From the NCBI RefSeq assembly GCF_000092925.1, contig NC_014217.1, forward strand, positions 1,550,001-1,614,000: a DNA stretch of 64,000 nt, written 5' to 3'. The stretch is from Ancylobacter novellus DSM 506. Its GTDB lineage: Bacteria > Pseudomonadota > Alphaproteobacteria > Rhizobiales > Xanthobacteraceae. The position numbers and the translations under genes are program-made. Positions 39,780-49,334 of this stretch are shown piece after piece; the stretch's first letter is position 1, and each line of letters begins with the position of its first letter. The notes below the pieces were generated by a model. That model saw only the letters and a list, made by a program, of their open reading frames with translations, searched no databases and had not been told where the DNA came from.

Positions 39780-40196
39780 ATGACACCGCATGCGGCCGCT
39801 TCCGGCCATCTGCCCTTCTTCATAACGCCTCCGGACGGCACCGACGTGCTCATGAGCATCGCCGCGGTGACGCTCGTCGGCGCGGTGCTGCTGACGGGCG
39901 TGCTGTTCCTCACGCTGCATTCGCTGCCCGAGCGCATGGCGCACAAGGGGCAGAAGCTGCAGTTCGAGATCGTCGCCGTGCTTTGCCTGCTGGCGCTGTT
40001 CACCCACACCCACATTTTCTGGGTGGCCGCGCTGCTGCTGGCCTTCGTCGACCTACCGGACTTCCTGTCGCCGCTGAACCGGATCGCCCGTGCTTCCGAG
40101 ACGGTTGCCGGGCTGCCGCCGCCGCCGGCGCCGGCCGAAACGGCACCCGTCGCGCCCGCGCCGGCCTCCGCTCCTGCCAGCAAGACGGAGGCCTGA
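39780..40196 (+). CDS. Small inner-membrane protein paired with HlyD gene
   Basis: The 138-residue product has two transmembrane segments (about 24-48 and 62-88) joined by a short charged loop, and an Ala/Pro-rich C-terminal tail. The layout resembles the small membrane protein (YiaW/DUF3302 type) encoded beside YiaV-like HlyD proteins, but I am not certain of the family. Its stop lies one base before the HlyD start codon, so the two are translationally coupled and probably form one complex. Confidence 0.8.
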   Translation: MTPHAAASGHLPFFITPPDGTDVLMSIAAVTLVGAVLLTGVLFLTLHSLPERMAHKGQKLQFEIVAVLCLLALFTHTHIFWVAALLLAFVDLPDFLSPLNRIARASETVAGLPPPPAPAETAPVAPAPASAPASKTEA

Positions 40197-40197
40197 C

Positions 40198-41433
40198 ATG
40201 CTCGAGCTGATGCTCTGCTCGCTGCTCACCGTGCTGCCGGACTATCTCTACCGACGTTACGGGCAGGGAAAGCGGATCGGCCACGAGATCACGCTCTATT
40301 CGGTCTGGTACGAGCTTCGGTGGGGCATCACCGCCTGCCTGATGCTGACCGTCGCGCTCATCACCATCATCTTCTACAACCACCCCTCGACCAGAAGCGT
40401 CACCGCCTATTTCCGCACCGTCCCCATCGTGCCGGAAACCATCGGCCGGGTGGCGCAGATCTATGTCGGCATCAGCGACCATGTCGACGAGGGCCAGCCG
40501 ATCTTCCGGCTGGACGATGCCAGCCAGCGCGCGGCGGTGGAGGCGGCGCGCACACGTATCACCGAGACCGACGCGGCGATGGTGGTCGCCCGCTCGGACG
40601 TCGCCGCCGCCGAGGCGCAGATCGTCCAGGCCAACGAGGCGCTGCAACAGGCGCGCGACGAGTTGGCGATGCGGCAGGAACTCGTCGCCCGCAACGCCGA
40701 CGTGGTGACGCGGCGCGAGATCGAGCGGCTGCAGAACGTCGTTGACGGCCGGGTGGGCGGTCTGGCGGCGGCCGAGGCGGCGCGCGAGGGTGCGCAGTCG
40801 CGCCTGTCGACGCTGCTTCCGGCGCAGAAGGCGAGCGCCGAGGCAGCGCTGGTGCAGGCGCAGACCGAGTTCGACAAGACGGTGGTGCATGCCGGCGTGA
40901 GCGGACGGGTCGAGCAATTCACGCTGCGGGTCGGCGATCTCGTCAACCCGCTGATGCGACCGGCCGGGGTGCTGATCCCCGACGGGGCCGGCCGCGAAAC
41001 CCTAGTCGCCGGCTTCGGCCAGATCGAGGCGCAGATCATGAAGCCCGGCATGGTGGCCGAGGCGACCTGCATCTCCAAGCCCTTCGCCATCATACCGCTG
41101 GTGGTGACCAACGTGCAGGAGTTCATTGCCGCCGGCCAGGTCCGCGCCGGCGAGCAGCTGCTGGACGCCCAGCAGATGCAGCGTCCCGGCACCCTCACCG
41201 TGTTCCTCGAACCGCTCTACGAGGGCGGGCTCGACGACGTGCCGCCGGGTTCGAGCTGCATCGCCAATGCCTATTCCAGCAATCACGACCGGCTGGCGGC
41301 GGGCGGGCTCGGCGTAGGCACGGCGACATATCTGCACATCGTCGACACGGTGGCGTTGGTGCACGCTCTGCTGCTGCGGCTGCAGGCGCTAATCCTGCCG
41401 ATCCAGACGCTGGTGTTCTCCGGCGGGCACTGA
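40198..41433 (+). CDS. HlyD family membrane-fusion (periplasmic adaptor) protein
   Basis: The 411-residue product has a cytoplasmic N-terminus, one transmembrane helix (about 43-60), a biotinyl-lipoyl-like half motif IGRVAQIYVGISDHVDEGQPIFRLD, a long coiled coil (about 110-215) and the second half VVHAGVSGRVEQFTLRVGDLV. This is the adaptor design of tripartite exporters and of YibH/YiaV-type proteins. No ABC, RND or outer-membrane partner is nearby. The C-terminal hydrophobic segment near 380-405 is unusual for an adaptor. Confidence 0.9.
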   Translation: MLELMLCSLLTVLPDYLYRRYGQGKRIGHEITLYSVWYELRWGITACLMLTVALITIIFYNHPSTRSVTAYFRTVPIVPETIGRVAQIYVGISDHVDEGQPIFRLDDASQRAAVEAARTRITETDAAMVVARSDVAAAEAQIVQANEALQQARDELAMRQELVARNADVVTRREIERLQNVVDGRVGGLAAAEAAREGAQSRLSTLLPAQKASAEAALVQAQTEFDKTVVHAGVSGRVEQFTLRVGDLVNPLMRPAGVLIPDGAGRETLVAGFGQIEAQIMKPGMVAEATCISKPFAIIPLVVTNVQEFIAAGQVRAGEQLLDAQQMQRPGTLTVFLEPLYEGGLDDVPPGSSCIANAYSSNHDRLAAGGLGVGTATYLHIVDTVALVHALLLRLQALILPIQTLVFSGGH

Positions 41434-41447
41434 CGCCCGCCGGCGCG

Positions 41448-42647
41448 TCACGGCGCCGGGCGGATCTGCGCGGCAGGCGTCGGGCGTCCGCCGACCAGCG
41501 CGGCGCACAGGGCGAAGGCGGCGCAGGCCAAGGCCACGAAGAACACCAGCCCGTGCGTCGAGACCTGCATGGCGGCGCCGGCCAGCGACGGGCCGAGCAG
41601 CGCCCCCGCGCCCCAGAACAGGCCCATGCCGGCATAGATGCCGACGATGTCGCTGCCGGAGAAGCGGCTGCCGACGATCGCGAGCATCATGGTGTAGATG
41701 CCGACGAACAGCCCGCCCCAGACAAAGAGCAGGGCATAGGTCGCCCATTGCGAGGCCAGCGCCCATGGCCAGGCGAGGGCGCCCAGCGCCGAGAGCGCCG
41801 CCAGCGCGACGATGAACTTCTCGCGCGGCAGACGATCACCCAGCCAGCCGATCGGCAGTTGCAGCACGATGGCGCCGAACATCATGCAGGCCATGAGCTG
41901 CGTCGCCTCCGTCTCCGGCCAGCCGAGCGACATGGCGTAGAGGGTGAGAAAGGTGAGGCCGGCGGTCTCCACCGCGGCGTTGAGCGCCGTCGCCACCATG
42001 GCGATGGGCGCGAGGCGCATATAGCGCACCGGGTTGGCATGGGCCGGCTTCTCGAAGGCGACGGCGCGGATCGAGGGCGAGATGATGAACACGGCGGCGC
42101 CGGCCGCCAGCGCCGCGCCGACACCGTAGGGCGCGAAGCCGTCCGAGCCGACGAAGGACAGGATGAGCGGGCCGAGCGCGAAGCCGACCGAGAGCGCCGC
42201 GGTGTAAGCGGCCATGGTGCGCGCCCGCGTCGCCTCCGAGCTGACCGCATTTAGCCAGGTCTCGGAGAGTACGAACAGCGCCTCCGAGGCCGCGCCGAGC
42301 AGCACGCGCAGCACGAACCAGAGCCAGAGGAAGGGCAGCAGCGGGAACAGGCAGAGCAGCGCTCCAGAGATCAGCAGCGCGCCGATGACGCTGCGCCGCA
42401 GGCCGAAGAAGGCGGCGATGCGCGGCAGCAGGAAAGCCATGGCGAGCACGCCGACGGCGTGCATGGCGGCGTTGGCGCCGATCACCGCTTCGCTCAGGCC
42501 CTTCTCGGCGAGATCGAGCGCGATCAGCGCCGCAGCGAGGCTGTAGGTCAGCCCGAACACCATCGCCACCGCGATGATGGCCGCCCGCGCGACCAGCGGA
42601 TTGCCCTCCTGATCGTCGCTGTCCTGGGCGCGGGCTTGCTGCGACAT
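41448..42647 (-). CDS. MFS transporter (YcaD-like 12-TM family)
   Basis: The 399-residue membrane protein has about 12 helices and the same signatures as the MFS gene at 11749: LRVLLGAASEALFVLSETWLNAVSS and QLPIGWLGDRLPREKFI. The two are therefore members of the same subgroup. AGGA seven bases ahead sets the ATG; the open frame upstream is not family-like. The substrate is unknown. It converges on the HlyD gene, with a GC-rich hairpin in the 14-base gap. Confidence 0.88.
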   Translation of the reverse strand: MSQQARAQDSDDQEGNPLVARAAIIAVAMVFGLTYSLAAALIALDLAEKGLSEAVIGANAAMHAVGVLAMAFLLPRIAAFFGLRRSVIGALLISGALLCLFPLLPFLWLWFVLRVLLGAASEALFVLSETWLNAVSSEATRARTMAAYTAALSVGFALGPLILSFVGSDGFAPYGVGAALAAGAAVFIISPSIRAVAFEKPAHANPVRYMRLAPIAMVATALNAAVETAGLTFLTLYAMSLGWPETEATQLMACMMFGAIVLQLPIGWLGDRLPREKFIVALAALSALGALAWPWALASQWATYALLFVWGGLFVGIYTMMLAIVGSRFSGSDIVGIYAGMGLFWGAGALLGPSLAGAAMQVSTHGLVFFVALACAAFALCAALVGGRPTPAAQIRPAP

Positions 42648-42676
42648 GGGATCGTCCTGAAGGTGGGGAAGGGCGG

Positions 42677-43954
42677 TCAGGCTTCCTGCCGGGCCACGCG
42701 CGGCGTGAAGCCGGCCTTGGCGGGGAAGGCGAGGATGGTGGAGAGCGAGCGGGCATAGTCGAGCACGAAGCCGGGCGTCCAGGCCATTGCCGCGGCGCGG
42801 CGGCGCATCAGCCCCGCGGTCCATAGTTCGGGCAGCAGGAGCAGCCGGAACACGAACCAGGGCGAGGTTGCATAGCCGGCGAACACGCCTTCGATGGCGG
42901 CGTCGAGGCCCTTCGCCACCGAGCTCGAGCAGTTGCGGCTGGTGAGGTTGTAGGTGGCATCCAGGCTATAGGCGCACCAGAATTCGCGCAGCGCCGCGAG
43001 GTCGAGCCCGGCGAGAACGATCTGGCGCGTCGAGGGACACCATTCCCCGCTCTCGAATTCGTAACTCGGCTGGAACTTGCCGGGCACGTTGTTGTCGGCG
43101 GTGGCGCGCAGCGTCTGGGCGAATTGCGACTGGTCGCGGTCGATCTCCACTGCCGGGTAGTGGCTGATATAGACGCCGGGCGCTTCCATGGCGGCATGGC
43201 CGGTGGAGATGACGCCGTTCTCGTCGAGGGCGGCGACATAGCGCGCCACGCCGCGCCGCAGCGGCGCCAGCTCGCCGGTCGGGGTCCAGACATGGATGGT
43301 GATGTCGCCGATCGCCGGCCCCTCCGCGGCGTGCGGCAGGTCGTGGTCATGCGCCTCGCTCGGCCAGCCGTCGCTGAGGATGCGGGCGATCGGCATGTCC
43401 GGCGGCAGCCGGCGCAGCCGCAGCGCCAGGCCCATGAGGCTTACCCCGGTGACGATCATCAGCGTGCCGACATCGATTCCCACCTCGCCCTGCCAGTAGG
43501 TCGGCCAGGGCAGCAGCGACCACACGCCGATCAGGAACTCGACCCCGGCCGCGGCGAGCGAGCGGCGCCATTTGGCGAAGCGCACGACATAGGCGCTCGC
43601 CGCCCGCCAGCAGGCATCGACGACGAGCAGGGTGCCGACGAGGAGCCCGATGACGATGTCCGAGCCCCAGGGATGGATGACCACCAGCGCGGAGACCGCC
43701 ACCAGCACGCCCGCCTTGGCGAAACGCAGGGCCCGGTAGGTGCCGCTACCGCCCAGCCCGGCGACCGCCGACACCACGGCGTCGATCAGCAGCGGCACGG
43801 TGAAATAGACCGGCGGAATGCGGAAATCGTCGATCATGGCGTCGACGAGGAAGAAGATGCCGAGGGCCATCCACACCACGCCGAGGCCAGCGAGGGTGCG
43901 CCATCTCTTGCGGACGACGCGCCCTCCGACGAGCAGCAGCAATAATTCGATCAT
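42677..43954 (-). CDS. HdeD-like membrane protein fused to a possible permuted papain-fold hydrolase domain
   Basis: The 425-residue protein has about six hydrophobic helices in residues 1-180, arranged like HdeD/DUF308 acid-resistance membrane proteins. The C-terminal part (about 215-360) is soluble and shows GHAAMEAPGVYISHYP (His253, His265) and, 89 residues after the first His, YNLTSRNCSSSVAKGL (Cys342). His before Cys, with an RNC motif at a helix start, is the layout of circularly permuted NlpC/P60 relatives (LRAT, PPPDE, DUF4105-like). The hydrolase assignment is my inference. The ATG at 43954 lacks a strong ribosome-binding site. Confidence 0.75.
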   Translation of the reverse strand: MIELLLLLVGGRVVRKRWRTLAGLGVVWMALGIFFLVDAMIDDFRIPPVYFTVPLLIDAVVSAVAGLGGSGTYRALRFAKAGVLVAVSALVVIHPWGSDIVIGLLVGTLLVVDACWRAASAYVVRFAKWRRSLAAAGVEFLIGVWSLLPWPTYWQGEVGIDVGTLMIVTGVSLMGLALRLRRLPPDMPIARILSDGWPSEAHDHDLPHAAEGPAIGDITIHVWTPTGELAPLRRGVARYVAALDENGVISTGHAAMEAPGVYISHYPAVEIDRDQSQFAQTLRATADNNVPGKFQPSYEFESGEWCPSTRQIVLAGLDLAALREFWCAYSLDATYNLTSRNCSSSVAKGLDAAIEGVFAGYATSPWFVFRLLLLPELWTAGLMRRRAAAMAWTPGFVLDYARSLSTILAFPAKAGFTPRVARQEA

Positions 43955-44119
43955 CGCGGATGAGGCTTTGGCAGAAAAATCGAACTCGATGCGAAGATAT
44001 TGTCTGCTGCGCCCCACAACGCAGCAGAAGATTTACCCAAGGCAAGCGACGCCTATCTAGCGGGCGTACTCGCTGGCTGTAAACCTTCGCCGTCGGAATA
44101 TCTGCGTATTTCGAGGTAG

Positions 44120-45058
44120 TTACGCCGCCTCGGCTGCGAACCAGCGCCAGCAGCCCTTGCCGGCGAGCTTGGCATAGTAGAGCGCCTGGTCGGCGCGCAT
44201 CAGCATCTGCCGCAGGTCTGCGGCCTGTTCGGGGTAGAGGCAGGCGCCGATGCTGGCGCCGACGCGTACCTCCACGTCGTTGACCGTCATCGGCTCGGTC
44301 AACGTGGCGAGCACCCGCTGGCACAGGGCCTCGATCTGCTGGGGTCTCTTCAGGCCGGGAATCAACATGCCGAATTCGTCGCCGCCGAGGCGGCAGACCG
44401 TGTCGCCCTCCCGTGCGAGGTTCCGCAGTCGACTTGCCACCGTGCGCAGCACCTCGTCGCCGGCGCCGTGGCCGTAGGTGTCGTTGATTGATTTGAAGCC
44501 GTCGAGGTCGATCATCAGGAAGCCGGTGCTGCCCCGCCGACCCGGCCGTCCGGTCGCCCGGCGCCAGTGCTCGTCAAGGCGGCGGCGGTTGGCGAGGCCG
44601 GTGAGCGGGTCGTGCCAAGCCATGGTGGAGAGCATGGTCTGCAGCTGTTTCTGCTCGGTGACGTCCTCGAACAAGGCGAGGCCTACCCGGAGGTCGTAGA
44701 GAATGACGCCGCGGTGGCGCACCGTGCGCAGGCTGCCGTCGCAGCGCCGCACCTCCAGATCCATGTCGGGCACTTCGGTGATGCCGGTCGACTTCTGCAA
44801 CGCGAAATGCTTCCAGCGCCGTCGGGCCTGCGCGCGCTGGCGGGCGTGGATATAGACCATGTCGACGAACTGGTCGGCGGTCTTGAACGTGTCGGGCGGA
44901 TAGCCGAACAGCCGGTCGAAAGCCTTGTTGGTGAACTGGATGACGGCGCCCGGCATCAGCGCCCAGCTGGCGGCGACCGGTAGGGCGTCGAGTATGCCGT
45001 GCAGCGTCTCGGACGAGGCCGACAGGGACATGCCTGCGATGGGCGCGAGTGTCTCCAT
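44120..45058 (-). CDS. PAS domain-containing diguanylate cyclase
   Basis: The 312-residue product has an N-terminal PAS-like sensor (about 17-135) and a GGDEF domain (about 145-305) with intact active site RLGGDEFG (225-229). The inhibitory site RxxD (Arg216, Asp219) lies five residues ahead, so the enzyme should make cyclic di-GMP and be inhibited by it. No transmembrane helix is present, so the signal is cytoplasmic. It is read leftward, away from the kdp locus, from a shared 227-base region. Confidence 0.93.
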   Translation of the reverse strand: METLAPIAGMSLSASSETLHGILDALPVAASWALMPGAVIQFTNKAFDRLFGYPPDTFKTADQFVDMVYIHARQRAQARRRWKHFALQKSTGITEVPDMDLEVRRCDGSLRTVRHRGVILYDLRVGLALFEDVTEQKQLQTMLSTMAWHDPLTGLANRRRLDEHWRRATGRPGRRGSTGFLMIDLDGFKSINDTYGHGAGDEVLRTVASRLRNLAREGDTVCRLGGDEFGMLIPGLKRPQQIEALCQRVLATLTEPMTVNDVEVRVGASIGACLYPEQAADLRQMLMRADQALYYAKLAGKGCWRWFAAEAA

Positions 45059-45190
45059 TCCATGCCTCCCCTCGTGCGGTCCGCGGCCCGCTCCACGCCG
45101 CTGTGCGGGTTGTGTTACCAGAGTACATCGCCTCGGCGTTGTCCGACAGGAGGTGGCCCGCGCTGGCGCACCGGGCGCCGATGCCGTGCC

Positions 45191-45207
45191 TTTATGGCTT
45201 CTTTATG
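45191..45207 (+). promoter_or_regulatory. Candidate KdpE-binding site upstream of the kdp operon
   Basis: TTTATG-N5-TTTATG is a direct repeat with an 11-base period. The E. coli KdpE site, as I recall it, is a 17-base T-rich element TTTATA-N5-TTTACA, so spacing and core match. It lies 79 bases before the first small kdp gene. TTAGAT at 45250-45255 could be the -10 element, which would put the box near -71 to -55. Confidence 0.5.
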
Positions 45208-45285
45208 CGCCCGCGCGGCATTCCGGATCGACCCCTTATCGGAGCGCGCTTAGATCGACGCCAGCTCGAAACCAGGAGCTGGATC

Positions 45286-45369
45286 ATGCTCGATTTTGTC
45301 TATCTCGCCGTCGCTATCGGCTTCTTTCTTATGATGGCGGCCTATGCGCGCGTCGTGTCGAAGGGGTGA
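45286..45369 (+). CDS. 27-residue membrane peptide preceding kdpF
   Basis: The product MLDFVYLAVAIGFFLMMAAY-ARVVSKG is one transmembrane helix with a short basic end. AGGAG lies seven bases before the ATG, and kdpF begins four bases after the stop. Similar tiny membrane peptides occur at the head of kdp operons in other bacteria, often unannotated. It may be an extra small Kdp subunit or a translational leader; the role is unknown. Confidence 0.7.
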   Translation: MLDFVYLAVAIGFFLMMAAYARVVSKG

Positions 45370-45373
45370 GGCC

Positions 45374-45460
45374 ATGTTCGACCTTGTCCTCGGCGCGGCC
45401 GTCGCGCTGGCGCTTGCCGTCTACCTCGTGACCGCGCTGCTGCGGCCCGAGAAGTTCTGA
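45374..45460 (+). CDS. kdpF: Potassium-transporting ATPase small subunit KdpF
   Basis: The 28-residue single-helix peptide [28 protein letters not shown] ends with the RPEKF pattern diagnostic of KdpF. It stabilises the KdpABC complex in the inner membrane. GAGG lies just before the ATG, overlapping the previous stop. kdpA follows after 44 bases. Confidence 0.93.
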   Translation: MFDLVLGAAVALALAVYLVTALLRPEKF

Positions 45461-45504
45461 CGCGCTCATCCCTTTTCGACCGACATCCGCCGAAAGGCAT
45501 CATC

Positions 45505-47214
45505 ATGACCGTACTCGGCTGGCTGCAGATAGCCACCATCCTCGCGCTCGTCGTCGCCGCGGCCGTGCCGCTCGGCAACTACATGGCGCGCGTCTATGCC
45601 GGCGAGCGCACGCTGCTCTCGACCGTGCTCGGCCCCGTGGAGCGGGGCTTCTACCGTCTTGCCGGCGTCGACGAGACGCGTGAGCAGGGCGCTCTCGCCT
45701 ATACGCTCGGCATGCTCGCCTTCAACGCGGCGGGCGTGGTGCTGCTCTATGCGATCCTGCGGCTGCAGGGCTTCCTGCCCTTCAACCCGCTCGGGTTCGC
45801 CGGCGTCAGCCCCGACCTCGCCTTCAACACCGCGACGAGCTTCGTCTCCAACACCAACTGGCAGTCCTATGGCGGCGAGACCACCATGAGCCTGTTCAGC
45901 CAGATGGCCGGGCTCACGGTGCAGAATTTCCTTTCCGCCGCCACCGGCCTCGCGCTGGCGGTGGCGCTGGTGCGCGCCTTCGCCCGTTCGAACGCCTCGA
46001 CGGTCGGCAACTTCTTCGTCGACATGACGCGGTCGACGCTCTACGTGCTGCTGCCGCTGGCGATCGTCACCGCGCTCGTGCAGGTGTGGATGGGCGTGCC
46101 GCAGACCCTGGACGCCACGACTGCGGCGACCACGATCGAGGGCGCGAAGCAGACCCTCGCCATGGGCCCGGTCGCCAGCCAGATCGCGATCAAGCAGCTC
46201 GGCACCAATGGCGGCGGCTTCTTCAACGTCAACGCCGCCCATCCCTTCGAGAACCCGTCGCCGATCTCCAACGCGCTGGAGATCTGGCAGATGCTGGTGG
46301 TCTCCGCGGCGCTGGTCTTCGCCTTCGGCCGGCTGATCGGCGACCGCCGCCAGGCCTGGGCGCTGATCGGCGCCATCGCCATCATCCTCGTTGCCGGCAT
46401 CGGCATCGTCTACTGGGCGGAATCGGCCGGCACGCCCTCGCTTCTCGCCGCCGGGCTCGACCCGACGGGCGGCAACATGGAGGGCAAGGAGGTCCGCTTC
46501 GGCCTCGCCGCCTCGTCCATGTTCGCCGCCGTCACCACCGGCCTGTCGGACGGCGCGGTGAACGCGATGCACGATTCCTTCACGCCGATCGGCGGGCTGG
46601 TGCCGATGTTCCTCATCCAGCTCGGCGAGATCCTGCCGGGCGGCGTCGGCTCCGGTCTCTACGGCCTCATGGTGATGGCGATCATCGCCGTCTTCGTGGC
46701 GGGGCTCATGGTCGGGCGCACGCCGGAATATCTCGGCAAGAAGATCGAGGTCGCCGAGGTGAAGATGGCGATCCTCGCCGTGCTGATCCTGCCGTGCACG
46801 ATCCTCGGCTTCTCGGCGATCTCGGCGGTGCTGCCGGCGGGCCTCGCTGGCCTCGCCAATGCCGGCCCGCACGGCCTGTCCGAGATCATCTACGCCTACT
46901 CCTCGGCGGCGGGGAACAACGGCTCGGCCTTTGCCGGCCTCTCGGCGAACACGCCGTGGTGGAACACCACGCTCGGCCTCGCCATGCTGCTCGGCCGCTT
47001 CGCCTACATCGTGCCGATGATGGCGATCGCCGGCTCCCTCGCGGCCAAGACGCGGCTTTCCGCCTCGTCCGGCACCTTCCCGACCCACGGCCTGCTCTTC
47101 GTCGGCCTGCTGGTCGGCGTGATCCTCATCCTCGGCGGTCTGCAGTTCTTCCCCGCTCTCGCCCTCGGCCCGATCGCCGAGCAGGTGCAGATGCTGGCCG
47201 GCAAGACCTTCTGA
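45505..47214 (+). CDS. kdpA: Potassium-transporting ATPase subunit A (channel-like subunit)
   Basis: The 569-residue membrane subunit binds and conducts potassium. It has about ten helices and the four pore-loop filter segments expected of the superfamily, for example [36 protein letters not shown] and [14 protein letters not shown]. Length matches the family (about 560). It is followed by kdpB after 25 bases. Confidence 0.97.
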   Translation: MTVLGWLQIATILALVVAAAVPLGNYMARVYAGERTLLSTVLGPVERGFYRLAGVDETREQGALAYTLGMLAFNAAGVVLLYAILRLQGFLPFNPLGFAGVSPDLAFNTATSFVSNTNWQSYGGETTMSLFSQMAGLTVQNFLSAATGLALAVALVRAFARSNASTVGNFFVDMTRSTLYVLLPLAIVTALVQVWMGVPQTLDATTAATTIEGAKQTLAMGPVASQIAIKQLGTNGGGFFNVNAAHPFENPSPISNALEIWQMLVVSAALVFAFGRLIGDRRQAWALIGAIAIILVAGIGIVYWAESAGTPSLLAAGLDPTGGNMEGKEVRFGLAASSMFAAVTTGLSDGAVNAMHDSFTPIGGLVPMFLIQLGEILPGGVGSGLYGLMVMAIIAVFVAGLMVGRTPEYLGKKIEVAEVKMAILAVLILPCTILGFSAISAVLPAGLAGLANAGPHGLSEIIYAYSSAAGNNGSAFAGLSANTPWWNTTLGLAMLLGRFAYIVPMMAIAGSLAAKTRLSASSGTFPTHGLLFVGLLVGVILILGGLQFFPALALGPIAEQVQMLAGKTF

Positions 47215-47239
47215 ACCCCGCCGTTACGGAGAAAGAGAA

Positions 47240-49324
47240 ATGTCCACCAAGTCTGTGGCGGGTAAATCCGGCTCCGCCTTCGCCTCGCCCGAGCTGATCG
47301 GGCGGGCGATCCGGGACAGCTTCGTGAAGCTCAACCCGGTGGCGCTGATGCGCAACCCGGTGATCTTCGTCACCGAGGTCGTCGCGGCGCTGGTCACCGT
47401 TCTGTTCGTGCGTGACCTCATCGCCGGCGATCCGTTCGCCTTCACCGGCCAGATCATGGCCTGGCTGTGGTTCACCGTGCTGTTCGCCAACTTCGCCGAG
47501 GCGGTAGCCGAGGGCAGGGGGCGGGCGCAGGCGGACTCGCTCCGCAAGGCGCGCACCGACACGGTGGCCAAGCGACTCAAGGACAATGGCCTGCGCGATC
47601 CTTCCGGCCGCAATGCCTATGACCGCGTCTCGGCGCTCGACCTCAAGGTCGGCGACCATGTGCTGGTCGAGGCCGGCGACCTGGTCCCCGGCGACGGCGA
47701 CATCGTCGAGGGCATCGCCTCGGTCAACGAGGCGGCAATCACCGGCGAGAGCGCGCCTGTCATCCGCGAGAGCGGCGGCGACCGCTCGGCGGTGACCGGC
47801 GGCACCACCGTCATCTCCGACTGGATCGTGGTGCGCGTCACGGCCGCCCCCGGCTCCTCCTTCCTCGACCGCATGATCGCGCTGGTGGAAGGCGCCGAGC
47901 GGCAGAAGACCCCGAACGAGCTCGCGCTCTCGGTGCTGCTGGTCGGCATGACGCTGATCTTCCTCATCGCCGTGGTCTCTCTCGCCGGCCTCGGCCGCTA
48001 CTCGGCCGCCGATGTGCCGGTGCCGATCCTGGTGGCGCTGCTGGTCACGCTGATCCCGACCACCATCGGCGGCCTGCTCTCGGCCATCGGCATCGCCGGC
48101 ATGGACCGCCTCATCCGCCACAACGTGCTCGCCATGTCCGGCCGCGCGGTGGAGGCGGCAGGCGACGTAGACACGCTGCTGCTCGACAAGACCGGCACCA
48201 TCACCTTCGGCAACCGGATGGCGTCCGAGATCATCCCCGTGCCCGGCGTCGCCGAGCACGAGGCGGCGCTGATCGCGGTGCAGGCGAGCCTCGCCGACGA
48301 GACGGCGGAAGGCCGCTCCATCCTCGAGCTGGCGCGCGACAAGTTCGGCATCACGCCGGAGAAGGCGGCGCTGGAAGGGGCGACCCCCGTGCCGTTCTCG
48401 GCCTCGACCCGCCTGTCGGGCGTCGACGCCGCCGGCCGCCGCATCCGCAAGGGCGCGGTCGACGCGATCAAGCGCTTCGTCCATTCGGTCGACCCGAACG
48501 CCTCCACCACCATCCTCGCCTTCGAGGCGGCGGTGGAGCGCATCGCCCGTTCCGGCGGCACGCCGCTCGGCCTCGCCGAGAACGGCCGCCTGCTCGGCGT
48601 CATCCATCTGAAGGACGTGGTGAAGCCGGACATCAAGGACCGTTTCGCCGAGCTGCGCCGCATGGGCATCCGCACGGTGATGGTGACGGGCGACAACCCG
48701 ATCACCGCCGCGGCCATCGCTTCCGAGGCGGGCGTCGACGACTTCATCGCCGAGGCCACGCCGCAGGACAAGCTCGCCTATATCCGCACCGAGCAGCGCC
48801 ACGGCCGGCTGGTGGCCATGTGCGGCGATGGCACCAACGACGCGCCCGCGCTCGCCCAGGCCGATGTCGGCGTCGCCATGCAGAGCGGCACCCAGGCGGC
48901 CCGCGAGGCCGGCAACATGGTCGACCTCGACAGCGACCCGACCAAGCTCATCGAGATCGTCGGCATCGGCAAGCAGCTGCTGATGACGCGCGGCGCGCTG
49001 ACGACCTTCTCGATCGCCAACGACGTGGCGAAGTACTTCGCCATCATCCCGGCGCTGTTCATCGCCGCCATCCCCGAGCTCGGCCTGCTCAACATCATGG
49101 GGCTGTCGACGCCGCAGAGCGCCATCCTGTCGGCGGTCATCTTCAACGCGCTGATCATCATCGCGCTGATCCCGCTGGCGCTGCGCGGCGTGAAGTACCG
49201 CGCGCAGGAGGCCGGCGCGGTGCTTGCCCGCAACCTGTTCGTCTACGGTGTCGGCGGCATCGTGCTGCCCTTCATCGGCATCAAGCTGATCGACCTCGTC
49301 ATCACGGCGATGGGCCTCGCCTGA
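47240..49324 (+). CDS. kdpB: Potassium-transporting ATPase subunit B (P-type ATPase)
   Basis: The 694-residue catalytic subunit has the phosphorylation motif [13 protein letters not shown] with Asp316, the actuator-domain ITGESAPV, the hinge [18 protein letters not shown] and the KdpB-specific [34 protein letters not shown] provides the ribosome-binding site. ATP hydrolysis here drives uptake through KdpA. Confidence 0.97.
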   Translation: MSTKSVAGKSGSAFASPELIGRAIRDSFVKLNPVALMRNPVIFVTEVVAALVTVLFVRDLIAGDPFAFTGQIMAWLWFTVLFANFAEAVAEGRGRAQADSLRKARTDTVAKRLKDNGLRDPSGRNAYDRVSALDLKVGDHVLVEAGDLVPGDGDIVEGIASVNEAAITGESAPVIRESGGDRSAVTGGTTVISDWIVVRVTAAPGSSFLDRMIALVEGAERQKTPNELALSVLLVGMTLIFLIAVVSLAGLGRYSAADVPVPILVALLVTLIPTTIGGLLSAIGIAGMDRLIRHNVLAMSGRAVEAAGDVDTLLLDKTGTITFGNRMASEIIPVPGVAEHEAALIAVQASLADETAEGRSILELARDKFGITPEKAALEGATPVPFSASTRLSGVDAAGRRIRKGAVDAIKRFVHSVDPNASTTILAFEAAVERIARSGGTPLGLAENGRLLGVIHLKDVVKPDIKDRFAELRRMGIRTVMVTGDNPITAAAIASEAGVDDFIAEATPQDKLAYIRTEQRHGRLVAMCGDGTNDAPALAQADVGVAMQSGTQAAREAGNMVDLDSDPTKLIEIVGIGKQLLMTRGALTTFSIANDVAKYFAIIPALFIAAIPELGLLNIMGLSTPQSAILSAVIFNALIIIALIPLALRGVKYRAQEAGAVLARNLFVYGVGGIVLPFIGIKLIDLVITAMGLA

Positions 49325-49334
49325 GGAGAAAGAC

